Assembly: GCA_030490835.1 (NCBI GenBank)
Contig: CM059977.1
Span: 14,045,399 to 14,109,398 of the forward strand
Origin: Annona cherimola
Taxonomy: Eukaryota > Streptophyta > Magnoliopsida > Magnoliales > Annonaceae
DNA: 64,000 nt
Direction: 5' to 3'
Shown: one piece after another, positions 1 to 12,600 of the stretch
Position numbering within the stretch: the first letter of the stretch is position 1
How the letters are laid out: every line of letters begins with the position of its first letter
Notes under the pieces: model-generated
The model's input: only the letters and a program-made list of their open reading frames with translations
Told to the model about the DNA's origin: nothing
The model's database searches: none
Made by a program: the position numbers and the translations under genes

Positions 1-60
1 AAGCTTTTAGGCTAAGCGAGACATTTGTTTAGCCCAAACGAACAAGGTTGTTCCTTTTTA
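1..60. repeat. Partial MITE end (TGATCCTGTTAGCCC family)
   Basis: Bases 9-37 (ggctaagcgagac...ttagccc) resemble the inner right end of the MITE at 45738-46125. The element is cut by the window edge or was already truncated. The first six bases are a HindIII site. Confidence 0.4.
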
Positions 61-1259
61 TAAATACATCAGAATGTTACAATAATTTTATGATATCATT
101 TCTTTACGTAGGAAGAATGTTTTAGACAGTTTAGTTGTTGTATGTAAATCAAATTATTTTATTATATTGATTTTACACTAAACAAATGGGGCCCATGTAT
201 TTGATTTAAGTGGAAATGAAACTTGTTGACCTAGTTAAAAAAATGATTCCAAACGTAATGGTCAGAATGAATTTTACTTTCAATATCACTTATGACCCTA
301 TTTTAAGCCGTTAGTTGAAATCATATTCGGTGAAATCATATTCGGTTACATAGAAGCGGACCCTTATTCAATATTCACTGTTAAGACGTGCTCCAACTCG
401 GAAAGTCTTTTCTGCCACGTGTGTGGGTGTGACTTTTCAATTCATCAATTTCCATCTCTTGGCATAGGGAAAAACACGATGCATGTTATCATTTTTGGTT
501 TATTGATGTGGACTTTCCATCCTAATGATGCTGTTAATGTCATGCCTATTAGGGGTCATTAGCATAACTCAGATTTCCTGGGTTGCTCTGGATGAGGTGG
601 ATACTTCTTCAGTAACCGAATCTGCATGTTGGATGCATTTAGATCAACTATAGCATTGCATTTCCTTTTGGTAACAGTAGTCAAGCATTGCATTGCCTCT
701 TGGCAACAGTAGTCAATTTTTTGACATTTTATCTTTAATTATTTTTTCAAAGGTGTCAAAAAGATTGGATGAACTCCACCAGGAACATGTAAAGAAGAAC
801 AAGGAGTTGCCAGAATCGACCAGCAAGCAGGGCATTAAACAAAAGAGCCACTGTGAAAGCAGTGGTGGTGAATGTGTGTCTATGACATCATCCTGTAGGT
901 CAGTGTGAATTCTTCAGCTCATCACGCCTTCCATTTCATAGTTTTAATGAAATGGCTGGTGGAGGACCTGAAAAACCGATGGCGTCCATTTCCCATACAC
1001 ACAGTAATATGGCTGTCATCATCCAATCATAGTAACTTTAGGTTGCTTCTAATGCCTGGTGTCTAACAATATTCTTCTACAATAGGCGGGGTCTCCTGGG
1101 CCCTACAGAGCAACCTGAACATGTATTGTCCTCTAGTTTTTGAATCCTACATGCATGTAAAACAACTTTTATCTGTGCCATAGCATTTTGCAGTATGGTA
1201 AAATGGCCAATTGCTCATGACCAATTGGATTCGTGAATGTTAAATCTGTATTTTTGTTT
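61..1259. other. Gene-poor spacer with one exon-like open segment
   Basis: AT-rich DNA with no recognisable complete gene. The stretch 751-899 follows a tttttcaaag acceptor-like sequence, reads open in one frame, is rich in Lys, Glu and Ser, and ends at a GTCAGT donor-like site. It could be an exon of a gene that begins outside the window. I do not recognise the protein. Confidence 0.25.
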
Positions 1260-1261
1260 AT

Positions 1262-1500
1262 GAGTATGTTTGGAAAGTGATAAAACTTTCGTATGAAAAG
1301 TTGTTGAATTGATAAAAAATAATATGATATAATAAGGTTAATAATGAGAAATAAAGAGAATAAAGTTAGTTTTATGAGTAGTAGTGTAGAGGTGATTGAA
1401 AAGTAAGGTAGTTGTATAGGAATACACAAAAAAAAATTAAAAAGTAAAGTAGTTGTGGAGAGTGAAAAGTTTGATATTGAAAAGTTCTACTTGGAAACAA
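1262..1500 (+). repeat. AT-rich MITE-like repeat, 'gtgataaaactttt' family
   Basis: About 240 bp beginning near tgtttggaaagtgataaaac and ending near gttctacttggaaaca. The interior has the family signature (aataatatgatataataa, then agtgtagaggtgattgaaaagtaaggtagttgtatagg). Related copies are near 5395, 5735, 14920, 23523, 36750, 47500 (inverted), 56255 (inverted) and 62035-62505. Ends are approximate. Confidence 0.5.
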
Positions 1501-1977
1501 GCATGCCTTATGTTTTTTTTTTTTTTTTCTTTTTTTTTTTGGTATTTCCTGTGTAAACATCCGAATGCTGATTGTTGGGGGTGTAAAATCCATCGGTTTG
1601 GTATCAGAATCATATTTTTTCAAAATAAAAAAAAACTTTGTATTGAAGGATCTTTTCTTGAAAATTTCCACCCTTCTGCTGGTGTTAATAGTGTGGGTTA
1701 ATTTTATGTCATAGATTTTAGTTATCTTCAAATATGTGGCTTATTTTAATTAAAGCCATGGATGCTATTAGTACAGATGCCTAGGTGAATATATGAAGTA
1801 ATTTATTTATAATAAAAATATTTTTATTGGTCACTTTTCTGATTGATTCATAGATTTGTAATGTTTCAAAGACTTTGAAAACATTCTTCTTTTGCTTCTT
1901 GTTCGTGCTTAAAACGATTAAGGTAAAGAGCTATTATGTTTATCTGCATAATATTATGCTAAGTATTGTACAAATTG

Positions 1978-2370
1978 GAGAATGTTTCAATACACCAATG
2001 CATCAGGGTGCAAAACTACGTTTTTTAATATATTTTTTGAAAATTTTTATTAGATTGTTAATATAGTTGTATTTAATTTATAAGTCAAATTTTACCATAT
2101 TTGTATATATGTATATATATTTTTATTTTTTTAAAAAAGGGGTACTTTAGCCACTTTTAAGTGACTAAAATATACTTGGTTTTTAAAAAAACCAAGAAAA
2201 TATATTTATATATCTTCAAAAATGGTAAACTTTTCATAAAAAAATGGTAAAATTTAAATACATATAGGTTAACAATCTTATAAAAAAAATTCAAAAAATA
2301 TATTAAAAAAATGAGATTTTGCACCTTGATGAATTGAAATTTCACCATCAGGGTGCATTAAAACATTCTT
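1978..2370. repeat. Fold-back element, about 390 bp
   Basis: The left part (agaatgtttcaatacaccaa, then cagggtgcaaaa) recurs inverted at the right (ttttgcacc near 2320, then ggtgcattaaaacattct). Between them lie AT-rich arms that pair with each other (ttttttaatatattttttga against its complement near 2290). This is typical of a non-autonomous TIR element. No coding sequence is seen. Confidence 0.5.
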
Positions 2371-5300
2371 CGCACAAATCTGATTGAAATTCTGATGGAT
2401 TGGTTAGGGCTGCGATGTAGTCCAATTCTAATTGTAATGGGTTTGTTTTGATCGTTGAATCATAAGTCTTTCAATTCAACCCAACTCTGAGGGAAATTAG
2501 GTTGGGTTAGGATTGCCCCAGCCTAATGTGCACATATTGACCACTTGAAGATGGAACATAGAACTTGGAAGAGTACTAGCAGCACTGTGCTTGCGGTGGG
2601 TCATCAGTCGAATATGTTGCCTTTCAAGTGCGGTAGCGGATATAGGTTTAAAATTAGGCACGCGTAGAAAGGTCATGTCACGGCATTGGTGGTTCGCGCA
2701 ACACAGAAATTTCGTGGATTATTTCTCTATTTTCTTTGTAAAGCAATCCAACCTCTTGGGGTGGGCGGCGTAAGGGGGAGATTGGAGAATGATTCCCCAA
2801 TCTCCCGGAATTTCCTATATTATATCTAGCCTATGCGTCAATGGCTTGAAGAATCCTTGAAAGCACAAGCAAAGAAAACCACCATTCTTTCCTCCAATCC
2901 AGATGCTTTGTATGGACACCTTTCCTTTTTTAGGTGTCTACATGCGCAGCCACTAATCTTTGTTCCCTCCCCACACAAATTAGAAGTATTTCCCAGCTCT
3001 TTTTGATCTTTTTCACTCATTGTTCTGGCCATGCATACCAGCATATATGCTGCTGACGTCTCTCTGTCTCTCTCACTTTTCTGATTATGGATCCCAAAAA
3101 AAGTTTGATCTCTAACAATCCAAAAACTCGTCAAGGATGGTTTACGAATCTTTCCCTTCATTTCTCTTTCCAATAATGCACATAAAGTGAGGGTCAGTGG
3201 TTGCTTTTCTTGTCGTTTGTGGGTCGTGTTGTCCAGCACTCCAGCTCAGGAACCATGGGGCACTGACGTGTCGTTCTCATCTACGAATCTAGCACGCTTA
3301 ATCTGGACTTATATCCCTAATCCAGATATGGTGGGCCATGCCTCAACCTTAAACATTCTATAGACTAGTGGGCGGGCCGCTGTCCATGACTCACTCGCCA
3401 TCTTCAATACCCTCCTCCTGCGTATGGATTAGTGGACGGTTAAAAAATCTCCCTGCATTTTACATCGGTACGCATGTATCTCGTCTCCATCAAAGCGGCG
3501 GCTGGTAAATAAAGAACGAGAATACTTTCACTTTTCGTTGATTATTATTATTGTGTTTGGAGTTTGGACCATTTAAAACATTTAAATGTAAGTGGTAGGT
3601 GGATATGATTAACATCTGCCTTTGCATTGCCCCTCCTAAATTTGTTTGAAAAGTTGAAAATATCATTAATTTTTTTTCAAAAAAAAAAAAAGCATTCGGC
3701 CGTACGTGCGGCAGCGTGTAAAGTTCTCGTCACCTCAGTGCATGACCATCACCACCAGTGCCCTGTTTTTGTCTTCTACCGTTCGATGGAAGTTTTTTGT
3801 CCCTTTTCATTGTGGTGCGAAATTTATAACCCTAATTTATAATGCTGCATAGTTTGCCTGCGTGGTCCAGACTCGGTATCGTTGATTGTCAAGGCACGTG
3901 GGATTCATGTGGCGAACTTGTAGATCTACACCATTCAATTTCAAAATCCAAAGCCCATCCAAAAGATATTATAATATACAACCGTAGATGCACAATAATA
4001 ACGACATAATTATAGCATAAAGTACGAGCCACTTCAATAAGCTTCGGAGGCAGGGTTCCAAATCCACTGCATAAAAAAGCAACGGTGGAGAAATGACCGG
4101 GTAGACCATCTGCAGAAGGCTCGCGTACAACTCCTGCCTCGGCTTCGTGTCGGGTTTCCAATGCCGGCTGAACCGCTGAAGCTGGAATTCATCCAAATTT
4201 CCAAACATAAAACAGATTGGCCGCCAACAACAATCCACTCCAATGACTAATCAAACATCCACGGCCTCTAATCACTGGGCATTTGTTGCCGCCTCACCAT
4301 TATTCTCTATATTCTAATCTGTACCGTTCATCCGACAGGAAAAATCTAAAACATGGGAAAAAAATAGAATTAAAAAAAGTTTTTTTATATTTGGGTTAGC
4401 AAGACTCTGGAAGTTTGGGTAGCGTACTGTTTCTACGCCAGCTAAGATGAGAGAGCCAGGTTAAAGCCGGGATGGTCCAAGGCCACATCGTCGTATCTGC
4501 GTGAAAGCGCCGCGAGGCGAGAACCACATTTCCTAGTTGCGTGGTCCGCAGGACTTCCCCGTTCAGATAAACTACGCTACCCTTTTTGGCTGCTCGTGAC
4601 ACGCGCACTCACGACTCGCCCTCCTCGCCTCCCCGACCCAAATCTGCTCTTCTTTCATTTTCTATCCAAAACGGGGTCCATTAAATCGGTGATCTGGAGT
4701 TTCCCAAGATTTCCGACCACCAACGTAGGCACTTCGACAAAGATTTACAAGATTTTATATGTCATAAAAATTTATTTGTCAGTTTTTATACTATGAACCA
4801 TCTACCCAATTTGAAGAGCGGATTGGATTTGCTGTGAACAAGGCGAAATACTCGCGCATGTGGTTGCACCACGTCGAGGCTTCACGTGGACTCTGCGACG
4901 CGGACGCTAGAACCCACCGCGAATCTGCAAACTGAAATGACGGTAATGCGCCCAACACGAAAGATGTGGCGTGGAGCGAACCTTGAGGCACGCGGATTTA
5001 GGTCGCCGACTGGCCTCGAAGAATGCTCCCAGGATCACGTGCCCAGGTCAAATTAATCTTGACCGTCCACGAGGATGGCTATGGGCTTAGCTGCGGCAAT
5101 CCCGTTCCCGATTAAGCTGTGAAAAAACGATGGCCCAATTTCAATTGATGTAGGTGGCAAGCAAATTTTCTCGTCTTTTCTTATGCATTTTTTAAAAATG
5201 ATTTATAGTTTAATTGTCTAATTAGTCTGTTTTTTATTTAAATTATTTTCTCATATAATTATCATTTTTATTTTAATTTTACTCTTTGGATAACATCACT

Positions 5301-6150
5301 TTTAGAATTCTTAAAAAGATTTTCTTCCTAACCTCCTTAGGTCCAGATATCCATGTAAAGGTGCCAATATTTGGGTGAGGTTTTAAAATATGAATTTTGG
5401 TGAAATTTGATAATGATGTTAGAAGTGGTGAAAAAAATGTTTTTAAAAATATGAATGATACAATATGATTGGTATAAATTTAGAATAAATAGGATGATGA
5501 TGGAAAGAAAAATAATTGAAGTATAATGATAAAGTTGAAAAAAATAAAATTATAAAATAGTTAATATATCAAATTATTTAGTAAAAAAATACACCAGAGA
5601 AATGTATAAAAACTTTCAGTATAAATTAATCAACATGCCTTGGCCTGAATGGCGCCACGTCTACAACACAAAAGGGGAACGTTTTCATATTCTAGCGGCT
5701 TACATTATGTTACTAGCTAGTTCAGAATGTGTATGGATGAAAAGTTTTCTACGTAAATTTTTCTAAATTGATAGAAATAATTTAATATGACAGAGATAAT
5801 AATGAAGAATAAAAAACTAAAGTTAAAATAGATAAAATAATTATATATAAATAATTAATAATAAGATAATTATATAATGAAAAAATCATTTCATTGCGGC
5901 GGGGCTGGGAAAAAAAATTCCCATGATGGAATTTTTACGAACAACTTTTCGTAGTTCTTGCCTAATGATGCAAAAATCTTTCACGTTTCCTAAATAATAT
6001 ACATTGGGAATTGGGCTGGTTTGTTTACGTAAAGCCCGCGGCTCAAGTGTGAGGCTGTAAGCGTCCGTGAGAGCATGGAATGATGAAAAGCATTGCCGTC
6101 CGTAACTGCATCTATCCTGGGCAAGACTGCTATTTTCGAGGGAGACTAAG
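2371..6150. other. Intergenic region upstream of SAMDC
   Basis: About 3.8 kb without a recognisable gene. Short open frames on both strands have no family signature. Copies of the 'gtgataaaactttt' MITE-like repeat lie at roughly 5395-5600 and 5735-5885. The part nearest the gene includes several ACGT cores (for example tcacgtgc near 5037), which could be bZIP or bHLH sites, but this is only suggestive. Confidence 0.5.
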
Positions 6151-6173
6151 GGTACTTTCGGTAACATATCTCC

Positions 6174-6180
6174 TATAAAA
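6174..6180 (+). promoter_or_regulatory. TATA box of the SAMDC gene
   Basis: TATAAAA in the context tcctataaaacggc. It lies about 190 bp before the first leader donor site, so transcription would start around 6205-6215, just downstream of the pyrimidine-rich stretch near 6205. Its position agrees with the gene model below. Confidence 0.65.
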
Positions 6181-6365
6181 CGGCATCTCGTCCACCATGC
6201 TAGCGTCTCCTATCTGTGTACCGGCACTCGAATTGTTGCCTTTGCTTCCGTGCCCCTCTTTTTAGGGTTTCTGGTTTTTCCCTACGGGCTGTGTGAACGG
6301 TCGAAGGTTTTCCGCATCGTATTTTTGCAAAGGATTTACTCATTCTCCATCGTGGTTGTATCTTT

Positions 6366-7375
6366 GTAAGTTCTACGCTCTCCGATATCCGCTTTGAATC
6401 TTCTTTCATCTCTCACGCGGTTATTATTTATTATTGCTTTGAAGTTCTCGATTTTCAGGTTTCGATTGATGTATGGTGTTTGAGGAAGTTTGTAGGATTT
6501 TATCTTCACCAGTATATAGATCTTTTTATTACTTCCATTGTTTTGAGTTTTGTGGGGTTCAAGTTGATCTTCCGTGTAGGATTTTTATCTTAGACTACTA
6601 TCGTTTTCATCCCATTGCCGTTTGCGATTGAGCCATATTTTTTCGCTCTTACCATGTACGAAAGACTCTTTATTGGGCGTCATCCATTACTTTTTTTCTT
6701 GTTGTTTTTTATTCCTTCTCTGTTTAAGAAAAATATGGTTGGCATGGTTTTCTTAATTTTAATTTATTAAAGCTTGCTTTGTTATTTTTCGGAAGTTGCA
6801 ACTTTGTGCCGTAGTTATAGGTTATTTTGTCATCGGTCATCATCATCATCGTTGGCTAAGATTTTTCCAAACGAATAGAGAGCTGTATTCAAGATTCTGT
6901 TGTATTGAAGCATAGCACCATCCATCCTATTGACTGGCAGTTGCTTGTTTTATTTTAATTTGTGTGCTCATGGATTTTTTTCATGAATATCAAAGATCTT
7001 TTTTGGGACGAAATTGCAGTTTATTTAGCACGCAATGGTCTATCAAATTTTTTTCTAAACGTGAAAATGATATAAATAAAAAGAAATCATGGTGGCCTCC
7101 AATTCTTGATCTAAATACTATGAAGAAAAAGGACTTATTTGAAAATCCTTTTCCGAATTTTTTTTCCCTCTGCAAATTGCTTCTGATAATTCGTTGTGAA
7201 AGAATTGGATGGCTATACATTGAACTTAGTTTCAGGTCGCTTTGGCCTAGGATCGCATGGATGTTATGGTTTTTTTTTTTTTAGTTATCCTTTTTACGAG
7301 GATGCTGTAAATGACACTTTAATGCTTTAATCTTGTTGTTGGTTTTGATTCATGATTTCTGTTTATGGTTTCCAG
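6366..7375 (+). other. Leader intron 1 of SAMDC (predicted)
   Basis: The donor is GTAAGT at 6366 and the acceptor is tttccag ending at 7375. The sequence between is T-rich, as plant introns are. Leader introns before the uORFs are common in plant SAMDC genes. The acceptor sits 10 bases before the tiny uORF, so this junction fixes the uORF exon. The donor choice is less certain than the acceptor. Confidence 0.6.
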
Positions 7376-7385
7376 GGAAGGCTGA

Positions 7386-7394
7386 ATGATCTAA
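7386..7394 (+). CDS. Tiny uORF of SAMDC (Met-Ile-stop)
   Basis: ATG ATC TAA in the SAMDC leader. Its stop shares one base (7394) with the start of the next uORF, forming TAATG. Plant SAMDC mRNAs conserve such a 2-4-codon tiny uORF overlapping the small uORF by one base. Known role: translating the tiny uORF diverts ribosomes from the repressive small uORF when polyamines are low. The arrangement is seen directly; the function is from the family. Confidence 0.85.
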   Translation: MI

Positions 7395-8068
7395 TGGAGA
7401 CAAAAGGAGGCAAGAAGTCTAGCAGTAGTAAATGTTTATATTATGATGCTCCTCTAGGCTACAGCATTGAATACGTTCGACCTCACGGTGGCATCAAGAA
7501 GTTCCATTCTGCTGCTTACTCCAACGTAAGTAATTTAGCTTACTGTTAATTTTTTTTTTGTGAATAAATATGATCTTTTTAACTGTAACATTTCTTGGGC
7601 CTAAATATTTTGACATTGTAGGAGTGCAGTACTCGAGGGCGTTTACTCAAAACTCAATACTTTATGATCGTTCTTGAGATTACTGACTGCCCAGTTTTGG
7701 TTGTATCTAGCAATACCCATGTGTCTATCAATTGACCATACCCTTTTGGAGAAGGGTTGTGTAGCCAAACAATATCTTTTATCAAGGCGCATGTGCAACT
7801 TGCTGGTGCCAAATTTTGTTGAGATAAAACAGAAATTTTGATTGCGTCTTTTTCCATTAGCCTGGTCAGAGAGAATGAACGAAATAGAGCCATTGAAAAG
7901 GAAAAAGACTGTGCCATTAGTTTGGGCCAAGGAAGAATGATCAATATGGATTTTTCGTCAATTCTGATTTGTCTAATCATCTTTATTAACATTTCTTGAC
8001 TATGCTAATTTTTCTCCCCCTTTTTCCTGTCTGTTTTGGTTTTGCAGTGTGTCCGGAAGCCATCCTGA
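7394..8068 (+). CDS. Small regulatory uORF of SAMDC, 50 aa, two exons
   Basis: Exons 7394-7525 and 8048-8068, joined across an intron with GTAAG donor and tttgcag acceptor. They give 44 plus 6 codons and a TGA. The peptide starts METKGGKKSSSS, continues with APLGYSIE and VRPHGGIKKF, and ends CVRKPS, the highly conserved plant SAMDC uORF peptide. Known role: the nascent peptide stalls ribosomes when polyamine levels are high and so represses translation of the enzyme. It begins on the last base of the tiny uORF stop. The exon junction is supported because only splicing restores the conserved C-terminus. Confidence 0.93.
7526..8047 (+). other. Intron inside the SAMDC small uORF
   Basis: 522-bp intron with donor AAC|GTAAGT and acceptor TTTTGCAG|TGTGTCC. 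It splits the uORF after codon 44. Open frames inside it are incidental. Confidence 0.85.
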
Positions 8069-8205
8069 CGCCCCTAATAAGAAATCGTCCCTGAAAGTGC
8101 TCTATTAATCTACATAGCTAACTATAGATTTGTTTCCTTAGTTCTTCCTCTTCTTTCAATCTTCATCTGCTCTTGGCCGTTTGTTCTTCTTTCTGCTAAA
8201 GCCAG

Positions 8206-9315
8206 ATGGCCTCTCCCATGTCTGCGATTGGATTTGAGGGCTATGAAAAGAGGCTTGAAATCTCATTCTTTGAGCCATCTGTTTTTGCTGATCCTCAGGG
8301 CAGGGGCCTCAGATCACTCTCTAAATCCCAACTTGATGAGATTCTGAAGCCAGCTGAGTGCACTATAGTGTCTTCCCTGTCCAATGATTTTCTAGACTCT
8401 TATGTTTTGTCTGAGTCCAGCCTATTTGTTTATCCCTACAAAGTCATCATCAAGACCTGTGGCACAACAAAACTGCTGCTTTCAATCCCACCAATCCTGG
8501 ATATGGCCAAAGCTTTGTCTCTCGTTGTGAAGGCTGTTAGATACACTAGGGGAAGCTTCATATTCCCAGGTGCTCAGCCATTTCCTCATCGCGGTTTCTT
8601 GGAAGAGGTTACCATCCTAGACAGCTACTTTGGCAAACTTGGGGCTGGAAGTAAGGCATATTTGATGGGTGGCCTTGTCAAGTCCCAGCAGTGGCATGTG
8701 TATTCTGCTTGTGCAGTATCATCTGGGAGTAACGTTGACGGGACACTTTGCACTCTGGAGATGTGCATGACAGGTCTGGACAGGAAGCGGGCTTCAGTCT
8801 TTTACAAGACTGAAGCAAGCTCGGCAGCTCAGATGACCAACCTCTCCGGCATAAGGAAGATCCTGCCTGATTCTGAGATATGTGATTTCGAGTTTGATCC
8901 ATGTGGATATTCTATGAATGGTATTGAAGGAGCTGCCATTTCTACCATTCATGTGACCCCTGAAGATGGTTTTAGCTATGCCAGCTTTGAAGCTGCAGGT
9001 TATGATGCGAATGTTGTTAACCTCGGGCAGTTAATTGAGAGGGTGTTGACCTGTTTCCAGCCTGCCGATTTCTCTGTTGCAATACACGCGGATGTGGCTA
9101 ATGGCATAGAGCTTGAATGGGCAGGAGTGGACGTGGGTGAACTGACTGGATATGCTGGTGGGGAGAGGAGCATTCAATTATTCGGAGAGGGCGGGTGCAT
9201 GGTCTACCAGAGTTTCAAAGCTGCTGACTGTACTTCTCCAAAGTCTATCCTCAAGTGCTGGGAAGAAGATGAAGAGGAAGAAACTACAATTAAGCATTTT
9301 CCTAGTTTCCTTTGA
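8206..9315 (+). CDS. SAMDC: S-adenosylmethionine decarboxylase proenzyme
   Basis: A 369-aa single-exon ORF of normal length for plant AdoMetDC. It converts S-adenosylmethionine to decarboxylated SAM, the aminopropyl donor for spermidine and spermine, in the cytosol. The proenzyme cleaves itself within [10 protein letters not shown], between Glu70 and Ser71, and Ser71 becomes the pyruvoyl cofactor. The N-terminal [11 protein letters not shown] segment carries the conserved active-site acidic residues. Cys85 in KTCGTTKLL matches the catalytic Cys, and the plant [16 protein letters not shown] segment is present. The ATG is in a good context (agATGG) 138 bp after the small uORF stop. Translation should be controlled by that uORF pair. 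The reading frame is intact. Confidence 0.97.
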   Translation: MASPMSAIGFEGYEKRLEISFFEPSVFADPQGRGLRSLSKSQLDEILKPAECTIVSSLSNDFLDSYVLSESSLFVYPYKVIIKTCGTTKLLLSIPPILDMAKALSLVVKAVRYTRGSFIFPGAQPFPHRGFLEEVTILDSYFGKLGAGSKAYLMGGLVKSQQWHVYSACAVSSGSNVDGTLCTLEMCMTGLDRKRASVFYKTEASSAAQMTNLSGIRKILPDSEICDFEFDPCGYSMNGIEGAAISTIHVTPEDGFSYASFEAAGYDANVVNLGQLIERVLTCFQPADFSVAIHADVANGIELEWAGVDVGELTGYAGGERSIQLFGEGGCMVYQSFKAADCTSPKSILKCWEEDEEEETTIKHFPSFL

Positions 9316-9669
9316 ATATGTTATTTTATTGCGTGTCGATTTTTGTTTCTGGAGTTTATTATTTCCTATCCTTGTGGTCCGTGTCGATGAATAAGGCGTG
9401 ATTCTCACGTACGTGGTTGTTTTTGCGACTTTCAGGTTCAGAAATGTCAGTTTTGTTTTTGTCTAGTTATTTCTACTTACCCTTGATGCTCGTTTCTCCC
9501 GTGATGTCTTGAATATCTACATTCATACCCGATTCCTTCTGGGATCCTCCCTGCGGTAGTCTAGGAACAAAATTGATGTCTCAAAACATGAAATTTGAGC
9601 GATTTGACGAACTCGACGGTTCTGCTGCGCCGCTGTTGTTAGCGATTGAACAGTTGAAGCCCTGAAGCC
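9316..9669. other. SAMDC 3' UTR and flank up to the LINE tail
   Basis: About 350 bp after the SAMDC stop. It is T-rich and probably holds the 3' UTR and polyadenylation region. The LINE tail begins at 9670 on the opposite strand, so the two units are tail to tail. Confidence 0.5.
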
Positions 9670-12600
9670 TTTTTTTTTTTTTTGATAACAGGTCTACACT
9701 ATGCCTACCCCCCTTTATGTGCGAGGGAGTAGGAATAGAGAGAACCGGACTATTCATTGTTAAAAAATTGTCTGTACAAATTTTCCCAATAACAGCTCGG
9801 GGAGGGATACCCCACCAAGACATATGGTTCAGGTTAGAAGCCAAGACCAATTCGGCGAAGGAATGCGCAACAGCATTTCCTTGCCTTAAAACATGATGAA
9901 CAGAAAAGGATCGGTTCACACAAAGTATCTCTCTGATTTCGTCAATTATAAGGCCAACCGGGGATAAGATGGGCTCCACATCGGACAGGTAGTGGCAGAG
10001 CAGGAGAGAGTCAGATTCGATCATCGCACATTTGATGTTTAGTTGGGTGGCCCATTTGATTCCCAGTAGAAAAGCTGTCGCCTCAGAAAATAACGGCTCC
10101 CGCCTACCTGGCCGCCTCCAGCCCCGTGCAACGATAAACGACCCCTTCGAGTCCCTAATCACAGCCGCACAGCCAAAACCATCCCTATCCCCCATGATCC
10201 GAGCATCCGTGTTTATCTTGACAAAACCACGGGGAGGTTTAGCCCATCTAGGTACCAAAGCCGTAGCCAGTGAACCCGTTTGCACCAACTCCCTTGCGGT
10301 TCGGTACTGATTCCGATACTCAACACACCAAGCAGCTATATCAAATAATCTTTGTTGGCATCCCTCCTCCCTAAGCTTGTTACGTAAAAACCAGACCCTC
10401 CAGCAGCACAAAATGAAGAGAGTCAGGTCATCATGTCTCCTCTCACGCACACAAGCTTCGAAGATATCCTGAACAGTACTTCCAGAAGGACCCAACCCCA
10501 CTGCCGACCTGCAAGCCCCACTAGCCACGTGACAATCCAAAAAAAGGTGATTTGCATTCTCAGACCCCTCTCCGCAGAATAAGCACCGTAAGTCGACCAC
10601 AATGCCCCTGTGATTTAGATTTTGCAAGGTAGGGAGGGCATCCCTTACCAGTTTCCATCCAAAGATAAGGACCTTTGATGTAAGTTGTAGCCGCCATATT
10701 GCCTTGAAAATCCCCGAGTCTACAGGAAAGGCGGCACCAGAAAAGAGTAGACTATATGCCGACTTGACCGAGTAGCACCCGTTCGGTTCATGAGTCCAGT
10801 ACATACAATCATCGGCCAGCCCCTCCGGGAGAGGAATCGAGTTAACCTCCTGCCACCGCTCCTCTCCCAGAGCCGCAATCACACGATCCTTGATCCAGGA
10901 CTTAGAATCCCTATCGATGAGGAGGTTGACCGTCATGTCATCAGGTAAGAATATTGGTAGCGGTCCTGCTTTCTGCACTTTTGCTGCCAGCCAGGTGTCG
11001 GAGAACACCCTTACCCGTTTCCCCGTTCCAATCCTCCATCTGCTCCCCAATTGAATTACATTTCTCGCCTTCAAGATGCACCTCCAGGTAAAGGAATCCG
11101 AGGATTTCTCCGAGCAACTCCAAATATCAGTATCAGGAAAATATCTGGCCTTAAAAACATTGTGGCAAAAGGAGGAGTTGCAAGTGACAAGTCGCCAGAC
11201 CTGCTTAGCCAGAAGAGCGTAATTGAATCTGTGAAGATCTCTGAACCCCATTCCACCACCATGCTTAGATATGCACATGTCTTTCCAGGCCACCCAACTC
11301 ATCTTCATTTTTCCACCTTTCTCCCCCCACCAAAATTTGCTGAGTAAACCATTCAGATCATTACAAAAGGATTTGGGCATTAAGAATATACTCATTGCAT
11401 AAGACGGTATGGCCTGACACACAGCCTTGATCAGCACCTCTTTGCCTCCCGCCGAGAGCAACTTGCCTTTCCAACCTTGTATACGGTTCCAGATACGCTC
11501 CTTAAGGCTTTTGAAGAAAACCGCTTTAGATCTACCAAGCCATGCCGGGAGACCCAAGTAGTTGTGAAGATTCTGCCCCGACGACCCCAACATCTGGTTC
11601 AACTTTATTCTGGTTTCAGACTCAGTGTTTGAGCTGAAAAAGACGGCCGTTTTGTCCACATTTACCATCTGGCCCGAGTCACTAGCATATCGGCTTAACA
11701 GTTCAAGCAGGTGCCCCAGTTCCGCCTCATTCACCCGTATGAAAATGATGGCATCATCAGCGAAGAGCAAGTGAGAAATCGTTGGGCCCCTCTCCTTTAG
11801 TCTGATTCCATGAATAGCGCCGCATTCAACCGCCATGTGGATCAAAGCCGATAGTCCCTCTGCACACAATAGGAAAAGGTAAGGGGATAGGGGGTCCCCT
11901 TGTCTCAAGCCCCTTTGGGAGTGGAAAAATGGGGATTTAAAACCATTAACATTCACACGATAAGAGACAGTAGATATGCAACTCATAATGCAGTTTATCC
12001 ATACCGGACAGAAATTCATGACCACCATAACCTGCTTTAGGAAATGCCACTCCACCCGATCGTATGCTTTGGACATATCGAGCTTGATTGCCATCTCTTG
12101 CTTTCGCCCCCTCTTTCGCTTGCGAAGGGAGTGGATCACTTCATATGCGATGAGCATGTTATCTGTGATGAGTCGTCCCGGGACAAACGCGCTTTGTTCG
12201 TCACCAACAATGTCGGGGAGGGCTGCCTTCAGTCGATTAGCCAAGACCTTAGCCAATATTTTGTAAAGCACATTGCAGAGACTAATGGGCCTGAATTGAA
12301 AAAGGTTTTGAGCGTCGGCCTTCTTCGGGATCAAGATCAATGTGGTGGTATTGATCTCCTTTATAAGCCTACGTTGGTGTTCCTGATCCCTCTCCACCAA
12401 AAACTGTCTGCACCAATTAATAATATCACCGCCCACAGTACTCCAGTGACGTTGGTAAAACCCCGCAGAGAATCCATCCGGTCCAGGAGCTTTGGTAGGC
12501 CCCATTCCTTTCACCGCCTTGATCACTTCATCAGGCATAAGGGGTTTCGTCAGATTTAGCCGTTGTTCGTTAGATATTCTTCTTGAGATACAATCCGCCA

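Noticed and set aside
2838..3239. 133-aa minus-strand frame
   Set aside because: No recognisable motif, no intron signals or promoter context; probably chance.
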